This document shows, piece after piece, positions 10,969-22,650 of a stretch of DNA of 64,000 nt. The stretch spans positions 302,397 through 366,396 of the forward strand of contig JACTVC010000040.1 in the NCBI GenBank assembly GCA_018417955.1, given 5' to 3'. The translations under genes and the position numbers were made by a program. The stretch's first letter is position 1. Every line of letters starts with the position of its first letter. The DNA comes from Laccaria trichodermophora (taxonomy: Eukaryota; Basidiomycota; Agaricomycetes; Agaricales; Hydnangiaceae). Below the pieces are notes generated by a model. The model was not told the DNA's origin and did not search any database. It saw nothing but the letters and a program-made list of their open reading frames with translations.

Positions 10969-13900
10969 TCATGATTCAGCGAAATTGAAGACTCCAACGG
11001 TGTTCCCAAACCCAGCAAGGGCATGCGAAGGAGATATTAGGAGGGGTGCAACACGAGTGAATGGTAGGCGGGCGATGCACTCTCCTGATATTGGTGGCAT
11101 TGATGAGGGAGGAGTCGTTGACGGTGTTTCTGGAGGTTTTAAAGCCAATGAAGAAAGTATTGAACTGCGCAACAATGCAACGGAAGGATCGTACGTCCAC
11201 AATTCCCATCGATCCAAAGTGGCAGTTGTTAGTCCATGAGATGATGGGGCAAGTTTCATTGGTATTGTCGTTCCCCCTTTTGATTTTCCTTGTTGACGAG
11301 GCTTACGTCGAATGCCAACAAACTTTGCGGTGGTTACATCCCATCCACCACGTTCACAGGTGATATCCGTCAATTGGGCGATGATTGCGTTCTGCCAAAA
11401 GGATGAGGGATTCGTAGGTGTCACTGTGCCATTTGAGGCATCATAGTCGTCCCCGGCCAAGGGTAGTGTGAGTTGTTCTGACGATCGTCGGCCACTGTCT
11501 TTTTCAGATGCCCGCCGGGAATGTACGCCGTGCCCAGAGACAGGGAACGAGGATGTTTCAAACGCCGTGGCGAGCCTGGCTCTTGAAGCCACGGGCGAAC
11601 TTTTGTGAGAGATAGCAGCATTGCTGCCACTGCGCGACCTCCGACCCAGACTCTCCCGAGAAGACATGTGGCGAACTTGACTATGTGAGCATGAACATCG
11701 TCGGAACTGATCATTCAGATACAACTTGAAAACCCTAACGACATGGTCGACCGAAAATGCCACGGAGAGACTCTCCATGGGAAGCTGACCACAAAAATGG
11801 CAGGTCTCGCAAAGCACTGGCGAAATACGCAGATGATTCACCATCCCATTGGATTCTTCCAGGATCGAGATGCATTCGCCCGTATGTCCATCCCAAAGGG
11901 ATACCGTCCCAGCTTCGGTGGCAGTAGCGAGAACGAGGCGGGTACGTCCGCTGAGCTGAGCCTCGCACGCGTGTACCTTCCAAACCACATCGAACGGATT
12001 CCCTGGCTGGATATGGAATCCCGGCGAGAGCGCAGATTCAAATTCGCCTATCTCCACGACATCAAGTGTTCCATCGTTCAAGCAAAATGCAACCAAAATG
12101 CGATCATCTGGCACGACGTGCAGCAGGGACGTTCGGATGACTGAAGCGTTGTGCGATGTTGTGAAGTATGTTACCGTAGGATGATCTCCAATTGACCACC
12201 GTGTTGCTGCACCATTCTCATATGTTGCTAGAAGAGTGAGCGGGGATTCAGAGGATTTGCGTCCTGGTGGAGAGGGAGATTGTCCAAGGGTTGTCACAAA
12301 TTGAATCTCCGTGACACCGGCGGAGGAATTAGGCAAGGCCAGCGGCGGAAAGGAGCGGATTTGATTTCCCTTCATCGACCATACCGAGATAATCCCGGTC
12401 CCCGTGCCCACACCAAAATGATCTCCTTTATCATCGATGTTAACACAAGTCAATGTTGCAGCTACAGATGAAGTGCTCGCTGCACGCGGCAAAACCTCAG
12501 TAGCGTCTATAGAAGTATGCGACTGTATATCAGTCCACCAGATGATAATCTCGTTGTGAATGCCGACAGAAATTACGACCTGACCATCCTTGCTTGCGGC
12601 GATGAGTTCTACATCACTGACAAAGGCACGTGGAAGTGTTGAAAAGGATATCCGTCCCTCCAAAGATGATTCCTCCTTGTTAGTTGTAAAAATGTCTCCT
12701 CTGTTTCGTTGAGCTTCCAGTAGTTCGGTATTCTTCAAAAGATAAAGCAATAAACCCCACAAAATACTAGTTGTAGCGGCAATGGGGAGAACCATGACCT
12801 TCAAAAGCCAGAGTATGAATCGGAAGGTTCGCATCGAAAAACGAGGTCGGTGAATTTTTGGCGAGCTGATATTGTCAAGTTTTGGACTGAAAGTAACGAC
12901 GGTAGGAGTTTCTATGCGAAGATGAAGCAGGGACTCTTGGTTAGGATTGAGCAGTTGCCATATTTGCCAAGCAGCAGAGGTCTTATTGGGTCCTACATTG
13001 GAGAGCCTGCCGTTACTGATGCTGGGACGCTTGGTATGACGTGCGACTTGGGCAGTAGACGAGGTTGCGGTGTATGTGGAGTAGTATAGTGTCGCCGTGA
13101 TCGCTAAAAGCTGAAGAAGACGACATAAACAACGTTACTCAGAACTTCAAGAGGAACATTACCATTAAGAGACTGATGTTAGTTGCCGCGCGACCTTTCA
13201 GAAGGCTTTGAGTACCAGTCATCAGCTTTTGCCATGGCGAGGGAGGTTGTTTTAAGCTTGGCGACTCCTTGCGAATCGGTGGTTTTGAGGGTGCCAGGCT
13301 GGTATCCTTGCGCAGTAACTCTTCAAGCTGTGTAAACCTTTGGCGTAAGTACTTTTGACGTAAAGATGCATTGGAGATGTGTATACCTCCAAGCGAGCAA
13401 TATCAATTGAGAGCACGGCCATGAAGAACGTATGAGCGAGGAACCAATGTGCCACCAAAACCACAATGGCAAATGCACAAAACTGACGTACAGCACCAAC
13501 AGCGAAGACAGCGATAATTCCAAGGGTCGCGTTGTAAAAGACGACCTTGAGAGTATTGGATGTACCAGCTCTGCTGAGTCCCTCTGCAATTCGCTGTTTG
13601 ACCGATAATGTGACTGATGTTTTCCCAACTGCATCGACCTAGAATTACGTTACGGTGCTGATACCGGATAGAGGGACTGACTCATACCAAGCTGAACATG
13701 TTCTCAGCGCCGACAAAAATGATGACGACGGGAAGCAGTTCCCTTGTACGACGGGGTGAGAAATTACTGATACTTCGAGATCAGGAGACACATACCAAGG
13801 CACCATTGTGATTCTGAAGCCCACAAGTGCACACACACTAAGTGACGTAATAGTACTGACCGCGATTTCCACCAAGGCTGTGAATGTGACACCCAAACGA

Positions 13901-14950
13901 GAGTGCACGGCATCCATCTGGTGGAAGGACCATGCAACGTAGGCGAAGAAGCCGATGTACGCCAGATAGAGGAAAGCCGAGATGGCCGACCAGCCCGTGC
14001 TAGATGACAAATTTGTATCGTACTGTGTGTCACATTGAATGAGAATACTGCGCAGTGGAGGAAGTTAGGACGGACCTCTAGAGCTACGATGGTAGGTTCT
14101 TGGATCTGGACTGTTATTTCCGCGTGTTGAGATAAGGCATGTTGAACTGTTTGAACCCACTGTGCATGTTCGGTATTTCCGAAACAATCGGATTCCGGAA
14201 AGAAGTAAGATAGAGCTAAGAAATTGGCGTAGTCGAACTTGGAACTGGAGACATGATGCTCGTAGGACCCTCGGCCAGCAAGAACCATAGCTGGCGTTAC
14301 AATCACGCCTGCCACGGTGACGTTTTGCTGATGACTGAGTGCATTTGGAGTGTTGAAGTCCGATCGCAGAGCGTCCCGATCATAATTCCAGAAGGCCAAG
14401 GGAGAAAGCACGAAGCACTTTCCGTCAGGTTGTTTAAGGCAAGGCGAGTCTCCGGCGGCAATCAGCGTCTCCAGGCGGAGTTCAAGATCAAGAGCCGATA
14501 AGAGGGTGTGTTGGTTGATAGCTCCTTCGTCGTCGGTCAATGGGCCCTGGATAAGAACACGCTCAACGCGAACGGCTCGTCCAACTTGACATTTAGCACG
14601 AGATACGGGATCATCATGAACACGAAGGGTGTCATAGCCTGACCACAAATTGACCAAATCTTTCTGCGCCTGGAAGCCTGACACGGTCTCCGGAGATAGG
14701 AATGAGTCTAGAAACCCATGCGTATTTTGCTGAGACGACGAGTAGATGGAGAGTGCTGGATAGAAGAGAGAGGTTATGACAATACAAGATATGAGGATGA
14801 CGCGAATTTGATGTGTTGCGCAATGACTAGAGCGCCAAGTCAGAAAACGTAATTGAGGAGGTGAAGAACCACGCACAGTCCAAACTGAAAGAAAAACCTC
14901 TGCCCCAAAACCCGAATCCATTGAAAGAGTATTGCGAGACGATGCGGCAT
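10969..14950 (-). CDS. SCP1: SREBP cleavage-activating protein (SCAP), sterol-sensing domain plus WD40
   Basis: ER membrane sterol sensor that escorts SREBP to the Golgi; in fungi it controls ergosterol synthesis and hypoxia adaptation. Start ATG 14948-14950 (MPHRLAILFQWIRVLGQRFF) joins over a short intron to HCATHQIRVILISCIVITSL, the first membrane helix. A luminal loop follows (GYDTLRVHDDPVSRAKCQVG). The sterol-sensing helices are spread over several exons: SAFLYLAYIGFFAYVAWSF, LGVTFTALVEIAVSTITSLS, LLPVVIIFVGAENMFSLVDA and FAIVVLVAHWFLAHTFFMAV. After a linker comes another helix (FILWLLKVMVLPIAATTSIL) and a long exon (10969-12834) of WD40-like repeats (VISVGIHNEIIIWW, GVGTGTGIISVWSM, LATATEAGTVSLWDGHTGEC). 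A serine-rich insert splits the propeller. Domain order and length of roughly 1,100 residues fit fungal SCAP. No Sre1 gene is in this window. Confidence 0.88.
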
Positions 14951-15288
14951 AATTGACGAGGTGTTGAAGTAAACTTGAATACCAGTCGTCAGTTCAGTGA
15001 GCAAGAAGCGAAGAAGGCGATGCCGACACGGATAGGAGCGCTGTGAGAGTAGAATATAAATATAAGGATGTCGAAGATACCAAAAACCGCTGCGATAATT
15101 CAAAAGGAACTGAATAACGCGCAGGGCATAGTATCCACCACGCAGCAATTTGGAGGTAGCCGCTGAGTAAAGGGTTATTTTAAGTAAGGACCCATGGGGA
15201 ACTGCATCGCCACGTGTGGTCACGTGCTCGTATTCCACTCTCAACCGCCAAGACTCGGGTTTTGCTGGCTTGTCCAAGCTCGTCCATT
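14951..15288. promoter_or_regulatory. Divergent promoter region between SCAP and PDX1
   Basis: 338 bases between two divergent start codons. A minus-strand frame stays open upstream of the SCAP ATG, but the ATG at 14950 begins the segment that fits SCAP, so the rest is taken as 5' leader. Confidence 0.45.
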
Positions 15289-16502
15289 ATGGCCTCCGTA
15301 TTGAAGCCTTTCTCGAGGGTGGCGTCTGTCGTGCAAAGAGGGGTTGGTCTTACGACCTCTAAAAGATGTGCGTCACGAATTTTCAGACAACGAGATTGAT
15401 GCCAACTCTTCTCACTAGCCCTCCACCAAACCAACGCGCGATATGCTATTACGCAATTTCAGATGCCAGCTATGTCACCTACGATGACTGAAGGTGGAAT
15501 TGCAGGGTGGAAGAAGGGCGAGGGAGAAGCATTCAGTGCGGGAGATGTGCTCCTTGAGATCGTATGTATATTAGCCAAGTTCTAATTCCTTTTTAACACA
15601 TGACATCTTCTTTTCATTTAGGAGACCGACAAGGCGACAATAGACGTTGAGGCTCAAGATGACGGTATTATGGGCAAAATTCTGGTCAGTTAGGAAGTGT
15701 ACTCTGGGTTCCAACAATGCCAACAAGCAGCGACGTCATTAGGCCCCAGATGGTACAAAAAATATTCCAGTGGGACAGATAATTGCGTTCTTGGCAGAGG
15801 AAGGCGACGATATCTCAAACATTGAAGTGCCAAAGCAACAAGCTGCGCCTCCCACACCCAGACAGGAGGCTTCATCACAATCTCCAGTGGTTGACAGCTC
15901 AGTTCAACCAACACCGCAACCTTCTGAACCGCCCACCCGCCTGTCCCATGCTCTCCCATCTCACGCAAGGCCTCTATTCCCCTCTGTCCACCGACTTCTA
16001 CTGGAGAACAACATCTCCGACCCAGGCAAGATTCCGGGGACCGGAGTACGGGGTATGATCACTAAGGGGGATGTTCTTACATTCCTCGGTAAAGCGTCAG
16101 GGCCGAATGGGACATTCAAACAATCCCCTTCCCCTATCGAGGAGGGGAACAAACTTTTGCAGAAGAAAGAAGAGGTCAAGGTATGTAAATTCAATGTTTT
16201 GGGACACTTGCTTTCTAACCTATCTTGTGAAGATTGAGCCTCTCAACGGTCCTGCCATTCGTCGGCTGATTGTCTCATCCATGCTCCAAACTTCACTGAA
16301 AAAACGCAATCCTCCTCCAGGTACGCAGCCCGGCAAGTGATGTTCGATGTTGTGCTGACCTTCATGCACTGTAGCTTTCGCAGACGCCGATTTTGACTCA
16401 GTCATTTCTGACTATCTTCCCCCGACTCCTAAGCCTCCGTCGAAGGTTACCTCTACGACACCCTCATCAAAAAGTCCCTCTTTTATCGACGGTTTGATCT
16501 GA
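15289..16502 (+). CDS. PDX1: Pyruvate dehydrogenase complex protein X (E3-binding protein)
   Basis: Anchors dihydrolipoamide dehydrogenase (E3) to the mitochondrial pyruvate dehydrogenase core. Six exons (15289-15367, 15419-15561, 15622-15684, 15743-16180, 16233-16320, 16375-16502) join in phase. They give a mitochondrial presequence ([20 protein letters not shown]), one lipoyl domain ([20 protein letters not shown] ... [20 protein letters not shown], with the lipoyl lysine in DKA), a proline/serine linker, and an E3-binding domain ([20 protein letters not shown] ... [17 protein letters not shown]). The catalytic acyltransferase domain of E2 is absent; the tail reads [20 protein letters not shown] and ends at TGA 16500-16502. 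That matches Pdx1 rather than E2. A related gene lies about 2 kb downstream on the other strand, past RAD1. Confidence 0.9.
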
Positions 16503-16813
16503 ATTTAGACGTAATTTTCTGGGCCCTTACTTAGAAAGCTGGTAATAGACGTACTGGCTGAGCACTACTCCAAAAAAAGCCGAAAGTTTTCATTGATTGT
16601 TCGCGTAATTCTCAACAACTGCTTCAGCGCACGCAAAAGCGCTTATAACAAACTACACGGCACTTCTGTAAGGAAGTAAATTAATTTTTGGATAATTTAC
16701 TTTGGTACGCGATCGTCACATGACGTGACTCAACGCGGTTTTCACCACGAACCAACCACGAACTGTTGTCGTCGTCGAATGCCATTTCCTGTTAAATAAA
16801 TCGACTCTCAAGC
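16503..16813. promoter_or_regulatory. Intergenic region upstream of RAD1
   Basis: 311 bases between PDX1 and RAD1, both on the plus strand. It is AT-rich near 16,670-16,690. No motif was recognised. Confidence 0.4.
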
Positions 16814-18453
16814 ATGTCACAGGGGGAGCTCCCTCCAGTACGTTTTCAAGTGCAAGGGATGTGCTAGCTTTGAATTCCCGCAGGTTCTAACGGCATCTGT
16901 GCATGACGTTCGTTATCTAGCCGCCCTACTTCGAGGTGTGAACTTTGTCAACGTACGAAGAAGCAGCTCATCCATCAATTGCGCCTATTTCTGAATCGTA
17001 ACTTCAGCGAGCCACCGTTACAGTGACGAAACGGGGCCTCACCATCAGCGTTGAAGAAGCCCGTACCTTGCTCGGTACGCCCCATATTTGGTCTAAGTAG
17101 TCGAAATGCAAGACCTCATCCAGCTGTGTAGGCACCGCGTTTGTGTTCGCAGAGATCTTCGACGAATACGTGTATCACGCCGATGGCGATGGCCAACACC
17201 CCACGTCTTCTCAAAACTCAGACGACGAAGGCGAGGCGGACAACGCTGCGTTTGAAATTCCACTCAATATTCTGATTGACTGCCTCAACATATTTGGCAC
17301 TGCTGGTCCTGCTACCTCTAGTAGTAGTGGGGGTGGAACAGGGAATTACAAACGATGGCGTCAAGTTGACGAAGATGATTCGGATGGCACGCGAGACGAT
17401 GGTGATAATGGAAGAAGAGGGAGGGGAGGGGGACGTGGTGGCAGGAGAGGCGGCGGCGGCGGCGGTGGTGGTGGGAGGGGAGCTGGGGGAACTATTGAGA
17501 CTTACCTTGGAGGTGGGACTGACAAGGCAACTAGCATGCGCATGTCGTACGCTGGGGCTGGGTATCCATTGACACTTCTCATGTGCGTCTTGCTGTTTTC
17601 CACCACTAGAAATCTTCCAACCTGGTTTTTCTAGAGCGGAAGATGCATCTGGTCCCACTACTACTTGCGAAATCACGACCTTTGACCCAGAACCTCAGCT
17701 CGAGTTAGAGTTTGACAATTCAGCAACGTGAACATCTTTGCTCCCCATCCGAAGCCAGTTCAGCTCAACGTCCCTTTTAGAGTTCTAAAAATCATTCTCA
17801 AAGTACCTTTCTCAAGGCTACTTGCTTCGCATGGCCCTCACGTTCTTTATGCCTTTAGTCTTCCTGGCTACGAGACGCCCTGTCAGAACTCGACCCATCA
17901 TGCGACAAGTTGACTTTCATCGGGAACCCTCCTGTTAATACAGTCGTTGAACCCAACGGCGGTCAAAGACAGCAACGAAATACAACAAAGCCAATGCTGC
18001 GAATACAAGCTGGAGGGACATTCGGCAGTACTGAAGTAAGTGTAACCTTAATAACTCATCGTTTCCCCTTTAATGATGTATAGATGGACTACCCTAACGA
18101 CCGAGATGTGCTAGAGACGTTCGAATGTACGAGGAGTGTCAGTTTCAGGTATTTATCCCCATCACAATCTTTTTTTGCACTAAGCTGGAATTCTAATGCT
18201 ATCTGTAGCTATCGATTTGGGCATATATCTCGCACTCTACGAGCTCTTCAAAGTTCAACAAAAACTTCATTGCGAATAGACGAGGAAGGTCTTCTCAGCC
18301 TCCAATTTCTTATGCCATCACCGAAATCGGCAGGTGGGGGACCAGAGTTCGCTGACGCGTTTATTGAGTTCCGAGTGAGTTCACTGAATTGACCTCAGTG
18401 TACGAAGACTGATAAAAACCATTCAGTGTTTGGCATTGGATGACGAATTGTAA
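16814..18453 (+). CDS. RAD1: RAD1, subunit of the 9-1-1 DNA-damage checkpoint clamp
   Basis: Forms the PCNA-like ring with Rad9 and Hus1 that marks damaged DNA and triggers the checkpoint. ATG 16814 (MSQGELPPVLTASVHDVRYL) leads to LAALLRGVNFVNRATVTVTK, GLTISVEEARTLLGTAFVFA, EIFDEYVYHADG and FEIPLNILIDCLNIFGTA. A low-complexity insert follows (about 17,310-17,510) with an acidic part and then a run of Gly/Arg (NGRRGRGGGRGGRRGG). The clamp fold resumes with SMRMSYAGAGYPLTLL, GPTTTCEITTFDPEPQLELE, then NDRDVLETFECTRSVSFSYR, RTLRALQSSTKTSLRIDEEG and LLSLQFLMPSP. The last short exon gives CLALDDEL and TAA at 18451-18453. At least seven exons. It ends 138 bases from the convergent lipoyl-paralogue gene. 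Confidence 0.9.
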
Positions 18454-18591
18454 ATTGTATTGCCGCTGCGAACATACTGGCATGTTGAACACTATAATAT
18501 ACATCATATGTACAGATTTGAGCTCCATTTTTTGACAGCAAACACAAAAAATCATCGCTGAATGTTATACATCGCGTCGAAGCCCAACACT

Positions 18592-19576
18592 TTAGACGAG
18601 CTCGTCAAATAGCTTCTTCTCGACTCCACGCGAACTTGCTAGATTAGAAACAATCATCCTCCGAATCGCAGCACCGTCGAGCTGACAGGTGAGTGTTGCT
18701 TAGCATGCCACAACGCCGCCGATGGACTGATCAACAACTCACCTGACTTTCCGCATCTGATGAGAAATTGACGGACATCCTACCGGGACCTGGGGTCGCC
18801 GTGCCACAGATTCCAGTGTGAACATGGGTTGCTAGGGGGGTGCCAATTGGTGCGGCAGGCCCACGGGGACCTCCCGCATGAACACCTCGTTGACCGTATC
18901 CCATGGAGTGCATCTCAAAGAGGGACGGTCTGCGCGGACTCATAGTCGGAGAGCGGGAGGACATGTTGGGCTTGATCTGGTCCAAGAGGCGGGGTGTGCT
19001 TGGAGGTGTCGGGATAGGATTGTATGGGGGAGCGTCGAGGCCACTTGTTAGTAGTTGGGCAAGTTCCTGGGAGTTTGTCGCGACAAGGGCGATTACTTCT
19101 TCAACTAGGACGTTCGTTGTTCCGTCTGGCATCTGGAGAGGCGGGGATAAATCTCAACGTTAGATGACGTTGAGCACGCGGATGAATCAACCAACCAGAA
19201 TTTTCCCCAATATACCTGGGGCGTACGCTTCCACGTCAATCATAGCAATGTCTGACTCCTAACGGATGCTCAGTACTTGAGGTGCTGTAGAATATACGTC
19301 TCAACATACAATTTGAAGTAAGACGTCCCCCGCAACGAACGCTTCCCCTTCCTTCTTCCTCCACCGAGTGATCGTTCCCTGAGTCATAAGAGGAGACATC
19401 GCAGGCATAAGGATCGCTTGTCTCCTCAACGAGCCGTGGATTGCTATATCGTGTAAATCGTTATGGCCGGGACATATTCGATGACTCGACAGAAACTCAC
19501 ATCGTCTCCTAGCCATGTGTTGGGCTTGCATTCCGCAAGACTGCACTGCAGCCTTCGAGACAGCGAAAGTGGACAT
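18592..19576 (-). CDS. Lipoyl-like (single-hybrid motif) protein related to PDX1, lacking the lipoyl lysine
   Basis: ATG 19574-19576 (MSTFAVSKAAVQSCGMQAQH) begins a likely mitochondrial presequence; the open frame further upstream starts only with GTG. A first intron (GTGAGT at the donor) joins to SIHGSLRRQAILMPAMSP, then MTQGTITRWRKKEGEAFVAG. The next short exon reads ESDIAMIDVEAYAPGILGKI, where a normal lipoyl domain has DKA with the modified lysine; here it is DIA. MPDGTTNVLVEEVIALVA completes the fold. There is no E3-binding domain; instead a proline/serine/glycine-rich linker runs to LDGAAIRRMIVSNLASSRG and TAA 18592-18594. The tail motif (DGAAIRRMIVS) matches the PDX1 tail nearby ([11 protein letters not shown]), so the two genes are paralogues. 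It should not carry lipoate; the role is unknown. Confidence 0.82.
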
Positions 19577-19847
19577 AAAACGATGGTGATGTTGGCCAGC
19601 AACGATGGGGGGGATATACCGCGGTCCTCGCGTATTTATACTCGATGCCTGGGAAAGATGGGTGGGCACAGATCAGGGTGAACAGCGTACAGCATTCAAA
19701 GATCAGTAGTTCAAAAGCTTGACACGGGTGTGCAGAACGATCTGGTATAGACTTGCAGGTTGGTCTTATGAGGGAAGGATTGTCACTTTAGAGCATGTTT
19801 TATCGAGTTCGTCCCATGACTAGAGCCATGACATCATTGGACCTGAC

Positions 19848-20401
19848 TCAATCCTCTAGCTTGCCTCTAGCCCATTTGTAGCCAATTGTGCTCATGCGTA
19901 CCTCTTCAGCAAAGTACTCAAACGGAACTTACACGGAATTATGTTGCTCACTAAGTCTTTGACACCCTCATATTCGACAGCTTCGATGTCTTTGTATCCG
20001 AAAAGATGCCACCAATTCAAGTTGAAAGCTCATCCGTGATGATTGCGATGATGGGTCTAGTTTCCACTGGCATTCCGAGTGCTGAAAGGCTGTGTTGAAA
20101 AGCCTTTCAGCTCTCGGAAAGCCACCGGGGAAGCTCGATTGAGGGATGTCCATCTGCCGCGCCTCCAACAGCCTCAACGTTGCTTTTCCAAGCTACACGA
20201 CAAAGTTAAGAAATCTGATATGGTGAGATGAACTAACTACCGAGAAGAAACCCAGAAAAATTCGCGCCTTTCGCCTATAACGTCCATGTGACGCTCGAGA
20301 AACAGGAAGCCTCGGAGATCTGAGGCACAACGCGTGAAGGTGTCTAGGCTAGCAAACGAACCAATCAATATCCGACGGAAAAAGTCGGTGTTCGCTAAAA
20401 T
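19848..20401 (-). pseudogene. Decayed gene remnant, family not recognised
   Basis: Coding-like pieces appear in sequence but in different frames on the minus strand: ANTDFFRRILIGSFASLDTF ... LERHMDVIGERREFF, then LGKATLRLLEARQMDIPQSS and FPGGFPRAERLFNTAFQHS, then (shifted) MPVETRPIIAIITDEL, then (shifted) WWHLFGYKDIEAVEYEGVKD, and finally (shifted) FEYFAEEVRMSTIGYKWARG ending in TGA 19848-19850. At least three frame changes without plausible introns point to decay. I do not recognise the family and see no convincing N-terminus, although a short open frame with ATG at 21190 could be part of it. Confidence 0.5.
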
Positions 20402-20512
20402 CTAGAATGGGGTTTATGCAATTTGGTGTAGCGCATCATTGAAATAATCGAAGAAGTTGACCTAGACCCGCCTGGACTTCAATGGGTAAGAAAATTTAAT
20501 TATTGCCTCTTG

Positions 20513-20538
20513 AGCTTGAGGCCTTGAGGCCTCAAGCT
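20513..20538. repeat. Perfect 11-base inverted repeat with four-base loop
   Basis: AGCTTGAGGCC and GGCCTCAAGCT flank the loop TTGA. The arm core TTGAGGCC recurs in the hairpin near 22,358. Confidence 0.85.
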
Positions 20539-22340
20539 GACGCACCGTTAAAACCTCGCCATACCAAAATAGTGGGAATCCATTCGGACTGGAGAAAGAG
20601 AGTAGTGGCGACACGAGCGTGCTGCCTACCAATTTTCTGCCTCCCCAGCTGCTCAGGGACCCTTCCCTGACATTGTGACCCCTAGTACACCCACAGCACG
20701 TAGCCCACACGCTAGCGCGGGCTCCAGGGAGCTAGAATCGAGATGGAAGGGTGTTCGGGTAGCCTCACTTTGCAGGTAAGGCTCAAGGTATAGTCTGTGA
20801 TCGATGTGATCAGCAGTGATGGGAAGAGTGAAAGGGTGAGCGCTATTTTTAGTCACATGGCGTTTATTTATGTCAAGTCCTCTCGATTCCAGCCGCTTGC
20901 CACTGATGCGTAAAAGTCAGGCCGATATAGGAGTATAGGAGTCGCCGAATCGCTGAGGAAAAATGATGTTGTGGATGTCATTGTTCACGGAATACGGTGG
21001 ATGATGCAAAGGAACGGCTGCGCCAATACATATCGTCACTTCATCTATCGAAAGAAACAATGAGATTCGAGGCGTGGGTACAACGTGCCCAGATTGCTTC
21101 AGCTTCGCGGGAAGGTTGAAGGGGGTGGAAGAACTTCTTTGATCGAGGAAGGTTTGAGAGACAGGCCAGGTAGGTGATAAGGAGCGTCATCGTCTCGGGT
21201 CGGTGGAGTTTCGTGCTTTTCCTATAGAACAATATTGACCACGTCCGTTGGTGCGAACGATGGTTAGAACGAAGTTACCCCTGCCGACGAGTGAGCACCT
21301 AATTAGCATGTTTTTATGTGTCATGGATGGAGTGCAGCAGCAGTTAATATTACGCCAATTCATTCAGTGTAAAGCGCGATGCTAAGAACTCGAAGACTGA
21401 CATCTCCAAAGACCGGGACCCATATTGCTTTTCTCGGAAAACGTGGTGACGGATAGATTTCGAAATTGCGGCGTCAAAAGACATGCGAAAACCGCCAGCA
21501 AGTACGTGTGGGATTGGTGAAATAAATTGGATTACAATGGTCGATTGTAACCACCTCTTGACAAAATTAGACGCGGATGCTTGTCTACCGTTTGTTTGAA
21601 TCTGAAAAAAAAAACCCCGGTGGTTGTGGTTGTGGAAGAGTGAGGTATACCGGTTTGATCGACTTACTTACTGCCGCGGTTTGCATAATTCCGTGAACAC
21701 TGCGATTTCCCCCCCCACCAATTGTACACTTTCACGCGTCCCGCGGATATCTGATCAGTAAGATAACCTTGATTCTGCATACCCTCCATGATGCCACCAA
21801 TCCCCGATGATCTCGAGCGAACGGTGGTAGATTGGTATTTTTTGAAGGCCTAACATATTGACTCCACTCGCAATTATCTGGAAAAATGGTCACTCGTTGT
21901 CAGTAGATAATCACATCACGCTTCAGTTCACGGTACTAATGAGAACGCGTCAGTCTAAAAATAGATTATCAGTGGTCATGTCGCCATATTGTTGACAAGT
22001 ATACAAACGCGCAGGCGCTTCCAGTTCGCAAATCACCGCAATCGATTGAGAGTGCTCGCACTTTTTTTCTGTTGATGCAATGATCACATATTCCGCCATC
22101 TAATCAGCTTTTGAACCAATACTCTAGGAGACATCATCGGATTTCCTCCCCCTTCTCATGTCAGAAATATTCTCGAAGTGAGAAGGCTGTGCTTGTACAG
22201 TGAGAAGGCGATCGGGCCACTGTAAGCGGCGCTTGATTATAGACAGATGGATTGTATTCGATACAACGGGTTCACAGGTGAGTCGACTCCCCGAGCCACG
22301 CCGTGAGCATTTTACCCTCCTCTAGAGGGTACCTTGAGGG

Positions 22341-22386
22341 ATGCTCCGAGCCGAGGGTTGAGGCCTCAACACCCGGTTCGGAGCAT
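22341..22386. repeat. Inverted repeat around a palindrome
   Basis: ATGCTCCGAGCC (22341-22352) pairs with GGTTCGGAGCAT (22375-22386), 11 of 12 positions. The loop contains the 12-base palindrome TTGAGGCCTCAA at 22358-22369. Confidence 0.8.
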
Positions 22387-22596
22387 TCATATCCTCAACG
22401 CTGAGGATTGTGAATTTTGAATTCGGATGGCCGGCAACCACCCGGGGATAAACAAGGACTTACTGGCGCGCGGTTGATATGCGGGCGTTATTAAAGCCGT
22501 TCTATGCTTGGCGGATGCTAACGCGATACAGCTATATCATCTGCCCAAAGCGAGTCGCGACGCTCGATGGTTCACAACATTCGAAAAGGAACTTGA

Positions 22597-22650
22597 CGAC
22601 AGGGAGCGGTGTCTGCTGTCCTGAACAAAGGAAATTTCCGCTCCCTGTCG
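22597..22650. repeat. Perfect 13-base inverted repeat with 28-base spacer
   Basis: CGACAGGGAGCGG (22597-22609) and its exact reverse complement (22638-22650). It could be a small foldback element or an RNA hairpin; no coding context is visible. Confidence 0.85.

Noticed and set aside
14840..15277. Minus-strand frame reading upstream of the SCAP start as a longer N-terminus
   Set aside because: Only the part from ATG 14950 resembles SCAP; the rest has no family features and lies in the divergent promoter region.
19577..19669. Longer N-terminus for the lipoyl paralogue
   Set aside because: The upstream frame begins with GTG; the ATG at 19576 gives a good mitochondrial presequence.
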